Below, in pieces: positions 8,431 through 19,058 of a stretch of DNA of 20,173 nucleotides. This DNA comes from Plakobranchus ocellatus (taxonomy: Eukaryota > Mollusca > Gastropoda > Plakobranchidae), in assembly GCA_019648995.1 (NCBI GenBank), contig BLXT01005798.1, positions 1,031,289 through 1,051,461 of the forward strand, given 5' to 3'. Each line of letters begins with the position of its first letter. Position 1 is the stretch's first letter. Position numbers and translations under genes: made by a program. The notes beneath the pieces are model-generated. The model was not told the DNA's origin. It was given only the letters and a program-made list of their open reading frames with translations, and made no database searches.

Positions 8431-9005
8431 CCTTTAAAATTTTGGCAAGATATGAAGTGATTTCTGTTCTTTAGTCTATTTCATAGAAATGTTTGTCACC
8501 GGTGGTGTTCAGCTAGACCATTGATCTGTACAGCGCAAAGCAGTTCGTGAGAATCCCCGGTTTTTTTTTTAAGATCTTCTGACAGCACTGAAAGATATGA
8601 AAAAGGAAAAGATGGCGAAAAAAAGGGATGCAAAATCAAGGCACAAAAAAGGAAATCAATCTTAAGGGCCGAACTTTAAATATGCTTTAAAATTTAAAAA
8701 TAAATGCAGGGAGAGGCTTTAATTTCAAACTGCAACTTTAAATATGTCGTTGACCTTTTGTTCCTTTTTCTTTCAGCGCACCTGCACACTCCAGAAAATA
8801 ATATCCAGTTAATAAACAAAACATAGGAATCCACGTCTCAACTATAAGTCACCTTCATTAGCTGGTTCTCTTTCTTGAACTCTTTATATTATACATCTTT
8901 TCAGCAACATGGCATTAAAAAGCAATATCTTCCATTTTATGCCATTGTAATGTTGAATTGAGAGTCCTCCCATTTCTACCTTCCTCCCTCACTCAAAGAA
9001 AAAAA

Positions 9006-9007
<2 letters not shown>
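8430..9007. other. Non-coding stretch, no gene recognised
   Basis: AT-rich sequence with poly-T and A-rich runs. No conserved reading frame, tRNA or repeat match within the window was seen. It separates the receptor pseudogene region from the second inverted duplication. Confidence 0.5.
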
Positions 9008-9068
<61 letters not shown>

Positions 9069-9143
9069 CATCTATCTATCTACCTATCTATTTATCTACC
9101 TATCTATCTATCTATCTATCGATCGATCTATCTACCTATCTAT

Positions 9144-9215
<72 letters not shown>

Positions 9216-9266
9216 ATGTCTATCTATTTGTGTGTCCATCCGTCCGTCCCGCGATCTATCTATCTC
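9007..9266. repeat. (TATC)n tetranucleotide microsatellite
   Basis: A long tract of TATC units with a few TACC, CATC, GATC and TTTATC interruptions, ending in GTCCATCCGTCCGTCCC. The open frame across it encodes only Ile-Tyr-Leu-Ser repeats and is not a gene. The same tract and its right flank occur inverted at 20040-20173. Confidence 0.95.
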
Positions 9267-9444
9267 ACTTACCTCGGTTACTCTGTGCATGAACATTGAT
9301 AGCAAAAGCCAACGTCAGCAGAGTCATTAGACGTTGTTTGTTTTTTCGAGGACTGACCGCTTTAAATGTAATCACATATCAATATTATCCCGAAAATTTC
9401 AAATAGGACTTCAAATGTTGTGGAGATTCTTTCTTTATTTCGGT

Positions 9445-9700
9445 AATGCGATTACATGGAAATCGAATCATTAGTGCGGCGGTTTTTGGTAGACGAGGCT
9501 TGCCTTTGAAATTACTTTCTTCAAGAAGGAAACTAAACAACGGACGTATTGGTTGTTAAGTTTCGAGAATACGATTAGATGGGAATCGAATCATTAGAGT
9601 GACGGTTTTTTTTTTTTTTTTTTTGGTAGACGTGGCATGCCTTTAAAATTATTTACTTCCTTCAGAAGGCAAATAAACTATGGACGTATTGGTTATTAAG
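9445..9700. repeat. Partial tandem duplication of about 120 bp in arm 1
   Basis: Two adjacent copies share ATTA(C/G)ATGG(A/G)AATCGAATCATTAG, then a T-run, GGTAGACG(A/T)GGC, TGCCTTT(G/A)AAATTA and GGACGTATTGGTT(G/A)TTAAG. The first ends near 9560 and the second near 9700. Arm 2 has only one copy (about 18880-18990), so this arose after the inverted duplication or was lost in arm 2. The T-run is much longer in the second copy. Confidence 0.75.
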
Positions 9701-10105
9701 CTTCTAGAAAAAAAATGGTCATGGTTTACTCTACAGTGACTACAGTTCTTAGCTAGTAATTGGAACAATTTTTATCCCTAAAGGCTGGCTGAATAGTTAT
9801 TAAACAGGTTTTTTTTTACAATAGAATATAACAGACATGCCTTCTTTCAAGTCCGAAGATTGATCCATTTAACAATGTGAGCTACCTCTTTGTTCGTGTC
9901 TGAAAGCAGAAGCACTGTAATGTAAACACCGAAACCACCCTAGCTCGGTTAAAACAAACAAAGAAAAACACGACAATAGCTGTGTGATCTAGGTTTTTCA
10001 AGGTAATCCGCGTATTCTTAAGAAAACGGTCTTTGATCAGGAGAAACAATACCATTAGAAATTTAAAAACATGAGTTAAGTGGACATCAAATTATGTTTC
10101 GGCCG

Positions 10106-11755
10106 CTTTTTTTCATTTTCCAAATCCAGCTCTATTATTCATGGTAATTATGGACAGTTTATATCGACAAAACATTATATTGTTGAATTAAACGACATTT
10201 CTGAATTTCCATACTGAAGCGTCAAGCTTACCACTAAAGGCCTGTATTAGATTTTACAGTTTCTAGTTTTTTTTTAATCTATCAACATCATAAGATCTGA
10301 AGACATTTTCATTGCATTTAACAGCTCATTATTATAATACAAAAAAAAAGGCTTGAATGGTGATCGCTTAACCTATTATGATAACCTAGCAGGATACTCG
10401 GGAATAGACGGCTACTGTCTGAGAGAGGAAAGAATAAAAGATCAAAGAATTTGATATTCACAAAATAATTGAATAAGAATCACTTCAAAGACTAAAGACG
10501 TTTATATTATTTTCGCCAATGTCTTCAGAAGACTATGAGATAAAACGTAAGAAGCCGCCCAGTCTTCACAAGAATGTGAGAATTGCTGCCCGCTGGATCA
10601 TAGGGAAAGTTATGTTTTTTCCACCAATGCCGAAATAGTGATTTTACAATCATTTTGTTTTGAGTCTAAGATGATATTTATTTTATAAAGAGAATAGATG
10701 TCTATACAATTTTCCTAAAACTTGTTTGAATTAAAAGGAAACTTTTATCTGACAACACCTCAGATACTCCTTTATATCTTAATAAACCAAAGATGAGTTG
10801 GACCATTATGGTAGGTCAGCGACGTTTAAGCTTGCTCGTAATAAAAAAAAAAAAGGCAAAATGACCAACTTAATTCTATTGTCACTTTCAGCTTAATTTA
10901 TGCTATATTTCCTTTTCTTTAGTTTAAAACAAATATCAACAACCAGGACGCTACAAAACAATACAAAATCAGGGATCCAAAGGATTGAGCGGAGAATAAA
11001 CGCTTTAATGCACGTAAAAGTAAACAGTTCCCAAATAAAAAAATATATATATACCCACAAAATCGAAAAACAGAAAACAATCATTAGTCTAATAATATCC
11101 ATTATCACTAATTGATTCTCTATAGCTGGGTTCTGTATGATTGGGTTCTTCTCGCTATAAACTATTCGACCTATGTTATCTGTTTCAATAGGTTGTTTCA
11201 TTTTTTAAAGTCAATAATTTTCAGATGGCCACACTGTTCTTTTTTTTCTTTTGCTTTAGAACTTTTTTTTTTCCTGCAAAATTTCTAAAAGGGTTTTATT
11301 ATTCTGTATTCACCTCATGGGAGATGTAATAGTGCGATAAGGAAAGGAGCTAACTCAAACCAATAACCAACTGAGAACCAATAACTTGGATTTACGAGAT
11401 CACCTAAATCTGCAGTTTTATTTAAATAAGGTTAGAAATCTAAGATGAACAGGAAATATGAATCATTATGAAGCAGAGTACAAAGATGGGCCAGTAATTC
11501 ATTTACTCCCTCACCATCCAACCAGACAGTCTTCCGTACAGCACATACCATGGACAACAAAAACACTTGATTAAAGAAGATGTGTGTTCTTCACGCAACT
11601 CTTGCGTAGTTTTAAAAACAATCATTCTGTAAAGCTCACACATGCTCTATCTTTCAGATTACCTCAACTTAAAAGATTGAAATACAATTGATAAATCTGA
11701 GATGTAGGCAGTTGTTCAATACAAAATAAAATAATTATCGCAAATATGATGATTA
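10106..11755. other. Non-coding AT-rich stretch, no gene recognised
   Basis: No motif-bearing frame was found. The 102-codon minus frame at 10893-11201 and overlapping plus frames are AT-composition products rich in Ile/Phe/Lys and match no family I know. Poly-A and poly-T runs occur near 10260, 10840 and 11250. No similarity to other parts of the window was noticed. Confidence 0.5.
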
Positions 11756-11809
11756 ATAAAAATGTAGAAAGTAATGATGGAACAATCGGTTTTAGAATTC
11801 AATCGACAT

Positions 11810-12973
11810 TTACTTTCTACACATTGTATGCAGCAGAGCCGATCGAAATCTGGCCCCTGTTACAGTGAACACGATGATATTAACGCTCGAATTCACTTCA
11901 TTTGAAAGAAAGACGAGTGAAGCATTCAGCAGGAATAAATCACGAAATTTAGTTTTTTGATAAAACTTTGGTAGATAGGTCCACGTAAAAAAGGCGAAAA
12001 AGATTGGCAATGAACAAACAATAAATATACTGGCTACAATAACTACAGTTTTAGTGACACGGTTTGTTCGCATGGAAGTGGTACTCTGAGTCGCCGAGGT
12101 GGTCGGGAAGTTCAAGTGTTGTTTTCTCCAGTTAGCGCTCTGCTTGAGTTTGATGATCAGGACTGTCGCATTGACAATCACGACGACCCATGAGAAAACA
12201 GGAAAAGCAACATAGTAAAGGAAATAAGCTGATATGTGTAGTGAATGATCATTGCCACTCGCAAAGAAGAAGAGCCTTGTTTGATTTTTCAATGGATCTT
12301 CTCGCAATTCATACCTGACTGCGATGTAGGAATTCATAACAGGACCCCAACCGATGATGAAAATCATAACAAGTACAACCGTGTTAACAGTGCGAGTGAT
12401 TATCAACTTTACTTTCATTGGAAAAACCACACAGAGACAACGTTCTGTACTGATCCAGGCTGTGATTAGAGCTGTAGTTTTGGAGAAAACAAGATGAGGC
12501 CGCGCGCCTGTTAATTGGGTGAATGGACTTAAATCTGTAACTATTGATAACCGATCAAGCAGTAAATTGATTAATGGTGTGTTGCAGATGGCTATCCAGT
12601 TCACACTTAGGACACATAGCAAGTCGCTGGCAGCAAGTGCCATGTAACTTGCGTGGATCGTTTCGGAAAATCCCAGTCTTGTGTAAACTAAGATAATAAG
12701 GATATTCCCGATAACCCCGAAGATGCCTATACCCAAAATGGACCAGTAGATGATTTTTCTCAGGTTTACGAAAATATCTCGAGCCAACGATTCCGTGTTC
12801 ATTTCCCTGCTGGACATGTTAAAGTTTGTCTTGTTCATCATGAGGGTATCGCTTAGATTTCCGATCTTCAGCCTTTCAGAGGAAGACAATCCCACTAGAT
12901 TCTCCAACATCAGACCAATCATTAGTGCGTACCTCATTCTTTTAAATAATCTGTAGCCTGGTATCGTGGTCAT
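11810..12973 (-). CDS. Class A GPCR, gastropod chemosensory / FMRFamide-receptor-like (receptor 2)
   Basis: This is a complete seven-transmembrane receptor, 387 residues from the ATG at 12973. The frame is open up to an ATG at 13006, but that one lies in the putative polypyrimidine tract before the splice acceptor and is unlikely to be used. The ATG at 12922 gives 370 residues exactly collinear with receptor 1 and may be the real start. In that 370-residue numbering, sequons lie at NLS (22-24), NKT and NMS (35-37). Asn73 (TM1), Asp100 (TM2), ERC (160-162), Pro241 (TM5), FIVCSLP in TM6 and NSSVNIIVF in TM7 match receptor 1, including loss of the TM6 toggle Trp and the TM7 proline and the missing TM3-ECL2 cysteine pair. 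By manual count about 60 of 370 residues differ from receptor 1 (about 84% identity). The cytoplasmic loops are almost unchanged, except for Lys/Asn and Gly/Met differences in loop 3. The ligand is unknown. Confidence 0.85.
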   Translation of the reverse strand: MTTIPGYRLFKRMRYALMIGLMLENLVGLSSSERLKIGNLSDTLMMNKTNFNMSSREMNTESLARDIFVNLRKIIYWSILGIGIFGVIGNILIILVYTRLGFSETIHASYMALAASDLLCVLSVNWIAICNTPLINLLLDRLSIVTDLSPFTQLTGARPHLVFSKTTALITAWISTERCLCVVFPMKVKLIITRTVNTVVLVMIFIIGWGPVMNSYIAVRYELREDPLKNQTRLFFFASGNDHSLHISAYFLYYVAFPVFSWVVVIVNATVLIIKLKQSANWRKQHLNFPTTSATQSTTSMRTNRVTKTVVIVASIFIVCSLPIFFAFFTWTYLPKFYQKTKFRDLFLLNASLVFLSNEVNSSVNIIVFTVTGARFRSALLHTMCRK

Positions 12974-12997
12974 TATGCTTTGTGGTAACAAATAAAT

Positions 12998-13400
12998 CTG
13001 AAACATAAAATCATATTGTGCATCATAGTGAGAAAATTAATCTGAAAACCTAAACTTATAGTCATCATGTATTAGAAATCTAGAACCAAAATCTTGGCAA
13101 TCGTTCTTTTAATTTAAACTAATAAACCTATATTCTGAAGTCATACTCGCTTTACATTACTGTGATACATGAGCTGGAGACCTGCACTTAGAGTGGACGT
13201 GCAATATCGTAATCAATACATCTGTAGTATAAAATTATGATTATTTTCACGTATGGGGATAAAAAAATCTGTCATCTCGGTGTTTTTGCATTTACGAACT
13301 TAAATCAGTTGCCTGAAAGTAAGATGATCGCACGTGTGGTGAAAATAATAATCTCTCACTTTACATTCATGACGATTGTCCTATATTGATAGTAAATATG
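12998..13400 (-). promoter_or_regulatory. Receptor 2 upstream region with putative 3' splice acceptor
   Basis: On the minus strand this ends in GATTTTATGTTTCAG at 12998, aligned with the acceptor-like site of receptor 1. Upstream blocks shared with receptor 1 include GGATTTCTAATACAT-like sequence (as AGATTTCTAATACATGATG), AGATTATTATTTTCA and GCAAAAACACCGAG. Conservation of this intron or promoter DNA is partial and broken by indels. No donor or first exon was identified. Confidence 0.45.
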
Positions 13401-13469
13401 TTGCTTGAAAATAAGATGATTGTACACCGATTGATTTACCCAGAATATGGTAGGCCAGTAAATCTTCAC

Positions 13470-13562
13470 ACCTGATTTTATTATTTCATCATGAAATTTG
13501 CACTCTAAGTTATTATATTTCTTAGCCCAATTTTTTTTCTCTCACTAAAGCTTCACATCAAA

Positions 13563-13597
<35 letters not shown>

Positions 13598-13790
13598 CCA
13601 TATCGAAAAGCTTTTCTTTTGTAACTTTTTTTTGTTTTTATTTCGTTTGGCCTTGTTTATTTGCAATGCCTGGTCAGATTTTGAGTAGGCCTAGATTAGA
13701 CCTACTTTTAGTTTAGTAGTGCTATTTTGGTTTTTAGCTTTTTTTTTTTTTTTACTATTTTAGATCTAGGCTTGACGATGTCAACATTTT
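13470..13790. other. Arm-2-specific insertion with (CA)n microsatellite at 13564-13595
   Basis: Arm 1 has no counterpart between its positions near 4400 and the LTR-like repeat, so about 320 bases were gained here or lost there. The segment holds a (CA)n tract at 13564-13595, poly-T runs and a small palindromic region around TAGGCCTAGATTAGACCTAC (about 13687-13706). No coding sequence is seen. Confidence 0.55.
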
Positions 13791-14110
13791 TTTACAAGTT
13801 GTCAATATGTCGTATCCATGGTGCGCGTGTCTGTGGGGAAGTTTGATTGGCTAATATTTTACCTAAGCTTGATGATAAAATTCGGTAAGATCTTCTTTGT
13901 TTTTGAATATTCTAGAATGTATGATGATTAATTTCAATTAACCCACGCGAGTATTTTCTAAAATCTGTGGGCGGTAGGTGTATAAAAATGGTTGTTACAT
14001 CGGTTGGAGAAAGCTGATGTTTGAGAGCTTGTAGGTCTAAATAATTTAGAAATTCAAATGCTGTTAATTCTTTATACAAGTTAATAAACCTTTCCGCTAT
14101 AATCAGTCAA
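13790..14110 (+). mobile_element. LTR-like repeat, copy C (antisense to receptor 2)
   Basis: Forward-orientation copy with TTTGATTGGCTAATATTT near 13843, ATTCGGTAAGATCTTCTTTG near 13879, TATAAAAATGG (TATA box, 13981-13990), GGTTGGAGAAAGC and AATAAA (14083-14088). It is upstream of and divergent from receptor 2, exactly as copy A is to receptor 1. A gag-like sequence does not follow, so this copy is reduced to little more than the LTR-like part. Confidence 0.6.
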
Positions 14111-14885
14111 CTTCGTCACGACAAGAAACGCTGGCCTAAACTGAATGTTCTCCTGCCGAGTTAAAGCTCTAGAATCTCCAACACGATCAAGATTTCCCTC
14201 TACTTTACATTGCAATAGGAATATTCAGTTCTACAGAGTTTGCGTCTGTTGTGTTTTCTCTTTCATATCACATTTTGTTGCTTAGTTGAAATTATTCGAA
14301 AACTATAATTTCTCATACAATTATAAACTTTTATCCCATTACAGCAATCAGAAGTCTAACCTTTGCTACTTTTTATTATGAGAATTTTTTTGTTAGTTTC
14401 TTCCTTGAAATAAACTGTCTCCCCATACAGAATTATGTGATCTTTTATCATTCAGACTGTCTATATAGCAACTGCGTACATTTCCTATCCCTCCACTTCT
14501 TCTGTTAGAATTGATTTTGTCATAATCTCACATTCCATGTCGCACATGTGATCCTCTTTTAAAAAGCCAGCTACTCTCGGGAGTTGTTTTTGTTTTTTCT
14601 CACTGCACTGCACCCATCGCCTTATGACCTTTAGCTGATTTTCACTCTATTTCCTGTCAGTTTTCTAAAACCTTGTGACCTCATGTCAAAGATTTTTGGG
14701 GAGGTTTTTTTTTTTTTTGGATTCTGGTTTTTTTTTTTTTTTGTTTCTAGACAGAGAGCATTTGATTATGAATCGGTAAGTCCAGTTGAATTGGATCAGT
14801 GTTTTGCCCTAAAATTTTCTAAGTATGACCCGCGTCGATCATTAAAGGCCTCTTTACACAATTTATTTATCCCAAAAGCCAATTG
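14110..14885. other. Arm-2-specific non-coding stretch
   Basis: The position corresponds to the gag-like fragment of arm 1, but no gag motif is found. Two poly-T runs occur near 14706 and 14730. The 67-codon frame at 14683-14886 begins in these runs and is not convincing, although GAGCATTTGATTATGA near 14757 may be a trace of the gag segment encoding LDYDA. The remaining sequence is unassigned. Confidence 0.45.
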
Positions 14886-16215
14886 AAGCACCATTCTCCT
14901 ACCATCGCGAACGAAATTGTTTTTCTTCTGGGCTCCTATAATACGACATACAACTATAGACCCACTCAAAACTACTACATTTCAGTAAAATGTCCTTTTA
15001 CAGAATGACCCTTTCTTTTCAATTTTGTGTGTTTGTTGTTTTGTGGTTAATCAGCGTGAAAATTTTTTTTTTATTCAATTTCACGAGATGCTAATGTTTG
15101 TTACCAAAATTGCAGCCCCCGCAAAAATTACTCGACCATTGGTCAATACATACCTGAGAGCAGTCATAATATTTAGATGGGGCCTACATTAAAAAAGAAA
15201 AGATTTTCTATTCTCATCCTGGGAGAGGCAGATTTTGTAAATATCAGTGCTTAAACACATCCAATACCTCAATCCTTTCTCAAAAGAACTAAGTGTCTCC
15301 TAAAATATCCCATTTCTTTAGGTCTATGAATTCACTTTACTTTACATACCTGTGGCTACAAATTTTGTCAGCACCTGAAACAAAAGCAAAAATTATCTAT
15401 CAATGTTTTATGGACACTTTTAAATGCACAAAAAGACTAACATTAAAAAATTGTTTACTTTCTTGTTTAATCGGGGCGAATACTTTTATTCATCTTTTTG
15501 AAATCTTTCGCAAGTTTAAAATGTTTGCTTTGGCATGATAATCTTAGAATAGGTTCGCTTATTATTTAGTCGGAGACATAAAAACTAGACTGTCTTCATG
15601 AGTCAATTTTCCCCAGAACATCTTGTTCGTAATTATCTATATCGCCGCCCGGTAAGAAATACAGTCGTAAATAAAAAAATTCGATTTTGAGAAATTTATA
15701 TCACTATGATCAGCAGAGCAAGGCGTATTCTGTTGTGTATATCCTAAGTGGCTAACTTCAGTAGTAAAAAATTTTATGAATAGAAGTTTTTAGTCATTTG
15801 TTTCAAGTATTCACATAATCTGAGGAGAAAATAGTCTGAACTCAAGATGTTTAAACCAAACTTATAAATTTTGACTGAGCATTTGAGGGACGAATACAGT
15901 CATAATTCCACATACGGCTCTAGAGTAGTGAAAATTGTGATATGCACCCAATGGTTGAGGTTATAATTTTAGATACGACTCATTTACTCACGAAAATTAT
16001 CAAAACAAGAAAAAGAAATAGTGAGATATATCATACTCTTTTACCATTACTGCTAGTTTTCTAAATTCTTAAATTAATAATGCATATTTCAGCTGATCTT
16101 TAATTTTTCAGTTGTGAGTTATCTGGGCTAATTATAAAGGCAAAGAAAAAGACGAAAAACCTTCGTCTCAGTTTTGAAAATATTTGATTCACAGATCCTT
16201 CATCGTTATGATGTT
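14885..16215. other. Duplicated non-coding DNA, partner of 1990-3235
   Basis: This is the inverted counterpart of the outer part of arm 1, recognisable through CCTGGGAGAGGCAG near 15218, TTTTGTCAGCACCTGAAAC near 15363, CATTTTAAACTTGCG-type sequence near 15515 and GATCAGCAGAGCAAGGCG near 15708. Frames are not conserved between the arms. No gene is supported. Confidence 0.55.
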
Positions 16216-17689
16216 TTACAATTGGAACAAACAAGCTGTATTTGAACTAAACAAAGATAATTCCTTTACACAATTCACATCGGTTATTTGGAATATTTCA
16301 GACAATTTAAAGACATTCTTTTACAAGATTATCTAAAGATGCAGTTCTTCATTCAATTTTATCCAAATCATACGTCGGTTCTAGATCTACGTAGCTGATA
16401 ATTCCAAGACTTTGACTCTATTCAATACCTAAATATTAACCCAGTATGTGTCCAAGCCGTGTATATATTAAGCTAAAAGTTATCCAGACAATAATCTTAT
16501 TTTGCCATGTTGTCTAAGTCGAAGGCCTTGGGATTTTGAAAAATAAAAGCCTATTTCAATCATTTCAAAATTAAAAGTAAGTTAAAAAGTATTGAAATAC
16601 TTTCTGTCTGTTAGAAAATGGCGAATTAGAAGAAAAGGTGAAATAAGAATTATAATTTTCCAACTTTTAAAATTACTCTGACATAAGTGATGAATTCAAA
16701 ACTTTAAAATGTTTTTCCTATCTTTCCTCAATCGGGGCTCACTTCAGAGTAAAAATTTATATGGTCATCTCAAAATAGCAATGCCGAACCAGTGCAGCAA
16801 GTGAATTGTGATCGTGAGTAGCAATACTGCTACGGTACATTCAATATAGTAAAAAGATGCTTGATAAATATGTTAAGATGCGAGCGTTTGTGTTTGCATC
16901 TAAGCCTCTGTAATGGCACGTTTTATTGCATAAGGCGAAACATGCTAGATTCTTGAGGTCTCAGAAACTGTATCTTGACATTTAGGATTTAATCTATTTA
17001 AAATCATATGTGCATGAAAATGTTTGCATGAAATCATCATCATCATCACCATTATCATCAGAATCGTTATTCATCATCACCTCCGTTGCATTTTTCAAGC
17101 TTCTAACGAATATCAACCTCATCATCACTGTACATATCAGCAACTTTGTCGTTATAAACATTACAGCTTAAATGTGCTTATAAGTCAATGTCATGATCTC
17201 TTAAACTGAAGACACACAAATAAATACATGCATTCACTACCCCTGATATCCATTGAGCCCCTTACTTCAATTAAAGGAAACCATTTTGAAAATATGCAAT
17301 GTTAGAAGAATTATATAGCAAAAAGAGAGCACTTAAACAGATTTCCCATAAAGATCAATTATTCTCAGGTTGAGAAATCATTACAACTGTTGCGATAATG
17401 ACACAATTATTCAATGACAAGTTGGAAAATGCAAAACTTCTTATGTTAGGAAAGGAAAGTTTTCAGTTTCAACTGTTGTATGTCAGAAATATGCAATTAT
17501 TTTCACGTATTTTCCCTAGAAATGTCGTATGTTGTGTTAGGACTGTTTTATTCTTAGTAAATTGTTGGCCTAGTAGTCGGAGGTTGAGTTATGACTGTTT
17601 TACTCTCAGATTTTGTAGCCAAATTTTGAATGGCTTTTATTTAACATAGTATAAAAAAAAAAAATATTCAATGTAATATAAAATATTAC
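16215..17689. other. Non-coding stretch with imperfect ATC triplet repeat
   Basis: AT-rich DNA without a recognised gene. An imperfect (ATC)n tract lies at about 17033-17083. The 83-codon frame at 17398-17649 and the 61-codon frame across the ATC tract have no family resemblance and are not called. Confidence 0.5.
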
Positions 17690-17818
17690 TGTCCTCCTTC
17701 TCTATGTCTCTTCCTAACATTGGCTTTCCATTGTTGTGGAGATTCTTTCTTTATTTCGGGAATAAGATTATATGGAAATCGAATCATTTGAGCTACGGTT
17801 TTTTTTTGGTAGACGTGT
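17689..17818. repeat. Left arm of a 130-bp inverted repeat (partner 18929-19058)
   Basis: From GTCCTCCTTCTCTATGTCTC to GGTAGACGTG, this segment is the nearly exact reverse complement of 18929-19058, with a spacer of about 1.1 kb. It contains the antisense of the transposase N-terminal coding piece. The same core (GGAGATTCTTTCTTTATTTC) also appears in arm 1 of the second duplication near 9421. Similarity stops sharply at both ends. Confidence 0.85.
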
Positions 17819-18450
17819 GTCTACTTCCAAATCATGTTTTGATGATTCAGAACAATTTGTATTACAATTTGGCCAAAAACGACAAAAATAAAGCGATTTT
17901 TTTTCTTTTGAAAACTATTAAACTTAGACTTACGATGGCATTATTCCCGGGCGGCGTGTTATAATCATAGAATATAAATTTAATGCTTTACAATTCCATG
18001 ACCAGATATTATAACTTTAGAGACAGAGATGCAATGGTTTAATAACTACAAAAAGTATGTTGTAAAGTTAAATTTCTCTCTCATGTTTTGGAGTAAAAGC
18101 AATCTTGTTATACTTTTTTAAAAAGCACATATTTTTAATATAATCAGGAAAAGCTGCAGTAGTGTGATATTTTAGTTCTTTATCTTGTTACATTATAAAA
18201 AGTCATTGTTCATGCTATGTGAGGTGTCCTTCATTTATACAGTCACCTGCTATTGTTTGGACAAAAGATTGTTTTGGTCGTAAACGTAATATTATCAATA
18301 TAGAAAAGTCTTGATGCATCAACGTGCAAAAATATTTTTTTAATACTTTACCAAGAAATTGTGTGGCTTTTCTTTGTGAGGTGAAGCTCCGAATTCTGCT
18401 TGTGTGGAGAAGAAAGAAGCAAATAAGGGAAGTTTTATAGCATACGTCCA
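17818..18450. other. Interior of the inverted-repeat unit, no gene recognised
   Basis: AT-rich sequence between the left arm of the 130-bp inverted repeat and the start of arm 2 of the second duplication. The 86-codon frame crossing 17704-17964 is antisense noise over the repeat. No transposase or RNA gene is evident in this interior. Confidence 0.5.
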
Positions 18451-18928
18451 GCGACGAAACTTAATTTCATGTCCACTTTACTCATGTTTTTAAATTTCTA
18501 ATCGTATTGTTTCTCCTGATCAAAGGCCATTTTCTTAAGAATACGCGGATTACCTTGAAAGACGTAAATCAAACAGCTATTGTCGTGTTTTCTTTGTTTG
18601 TGTTAACCGAGATAGGGTGGATCCGGTGTTTACATTACAGTGCATGTGTTTTCAGACACGATCAAAGAGGCAGCTGACGTTGTTAAATAGATACATGATT
18701 AACTATCTTTGAGCATAAAAGATGGCCTGACTATTTTATTCAATTGTAAAAAAAAAACCTGTTAAATAACTATTCAGCCTTCCTCAAGGACTTAAATTGT
18801 CCCAATTACTAGCTAGGAACTCTAGTCACCGTGGAGTAAACCATTACTATTTCTTTTTCTCGAAGCTTAATAACCAATACGTTCATAGTTTATTTGCCTT
18901 CTTAAAGAAAGAAAATAATTTTAAAGGC

Positions 18929-19058
18929 AAGCCACGTCTACCAAAAAAAACCGTAGCTCAAATGATTCGATTTCCATGTAATCTTATTCCCGAAATAAAG
19001 AAAGAATCTCCACAACAATGGAAAGCCAATATTAGGAAGAGACATAGAGAAGGAGGAC
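18929..19058. repeat. Right arm of the 130-bp inverted repeat
   Basis: Reverse-complement partner of 17689-17818, very similar along its length (for example CAACAATGGAAAGCCAATATT against its complement near 17725, differing at single bases). It overlaps the start of the transposase remnant. The high similarity suggests a more recent event than the receptor duplication. Confidence 0.85.

Larger units (their letters stand above)
9007..10106. repeat. Arm 1 of second inverted duplication
   Basis: This arm matches about 18450-20173 read backwards. Anchors are TGTGCATGAACATTGATAGC near 9285 against 20063-20082, AATCACATATCAATATT near 9370 against about 19965-19980, GGAGATTCTTTCTTTATTTC near 9421 against about 18994-19013, and AACTATGGACGTATTGGTTA near 9675 against 18875-18895. 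Others are AGTTATTAAACAGG near 9795 against 18760-18775 and GGTAATCCGCGTATTCTTAAG near 10001 against 18536-18556. At 9412-9418 it skips about 920 bases that arm 2 keeps, all within a transposase remnant. Similarity stops near 10106. Confidence 0.85.
11755..16215. repeat. Arm 2 of large inverted duplication (receptor block)
   Basis: Inverted partner of about 1990-6110. It is longer because it holds arm-specific sequence at about 13470-13790 (including a CA microsatellite) and at about 14110-14880, where arm 1 instead has the gag-like fragment and CT tract. The two arms bring their receptor genes into convergent orientation, separated by about 5.7 kb that includes the decayed third cassette. 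Confidence 0.85.

Noticed and set aside
8958..9299. 113-codon open frame
   Set aside because: It is the translation of a TATC microsatellite (Ile-Tyr-Leu-Ser repeats) with no initiation context or family resemblance.
10893..11201. 102-codon minus-strand frame with hydrophobic stretches
   Set aside because: AT-driven Ile/Phe/Lys composition, no homologous copy in the window and no recognised domain.
15293..15538. 81-codon frame and its inverted counterpart at 2581-2832
   Set aside because: The DNA is duplicated but the frames are on opposite relative strands or broken between copies, so coding is not supported.
17398..17649. 83-codon frame
   Set aside because: No domain, no duplicate and no coding signature beyond an open frame.
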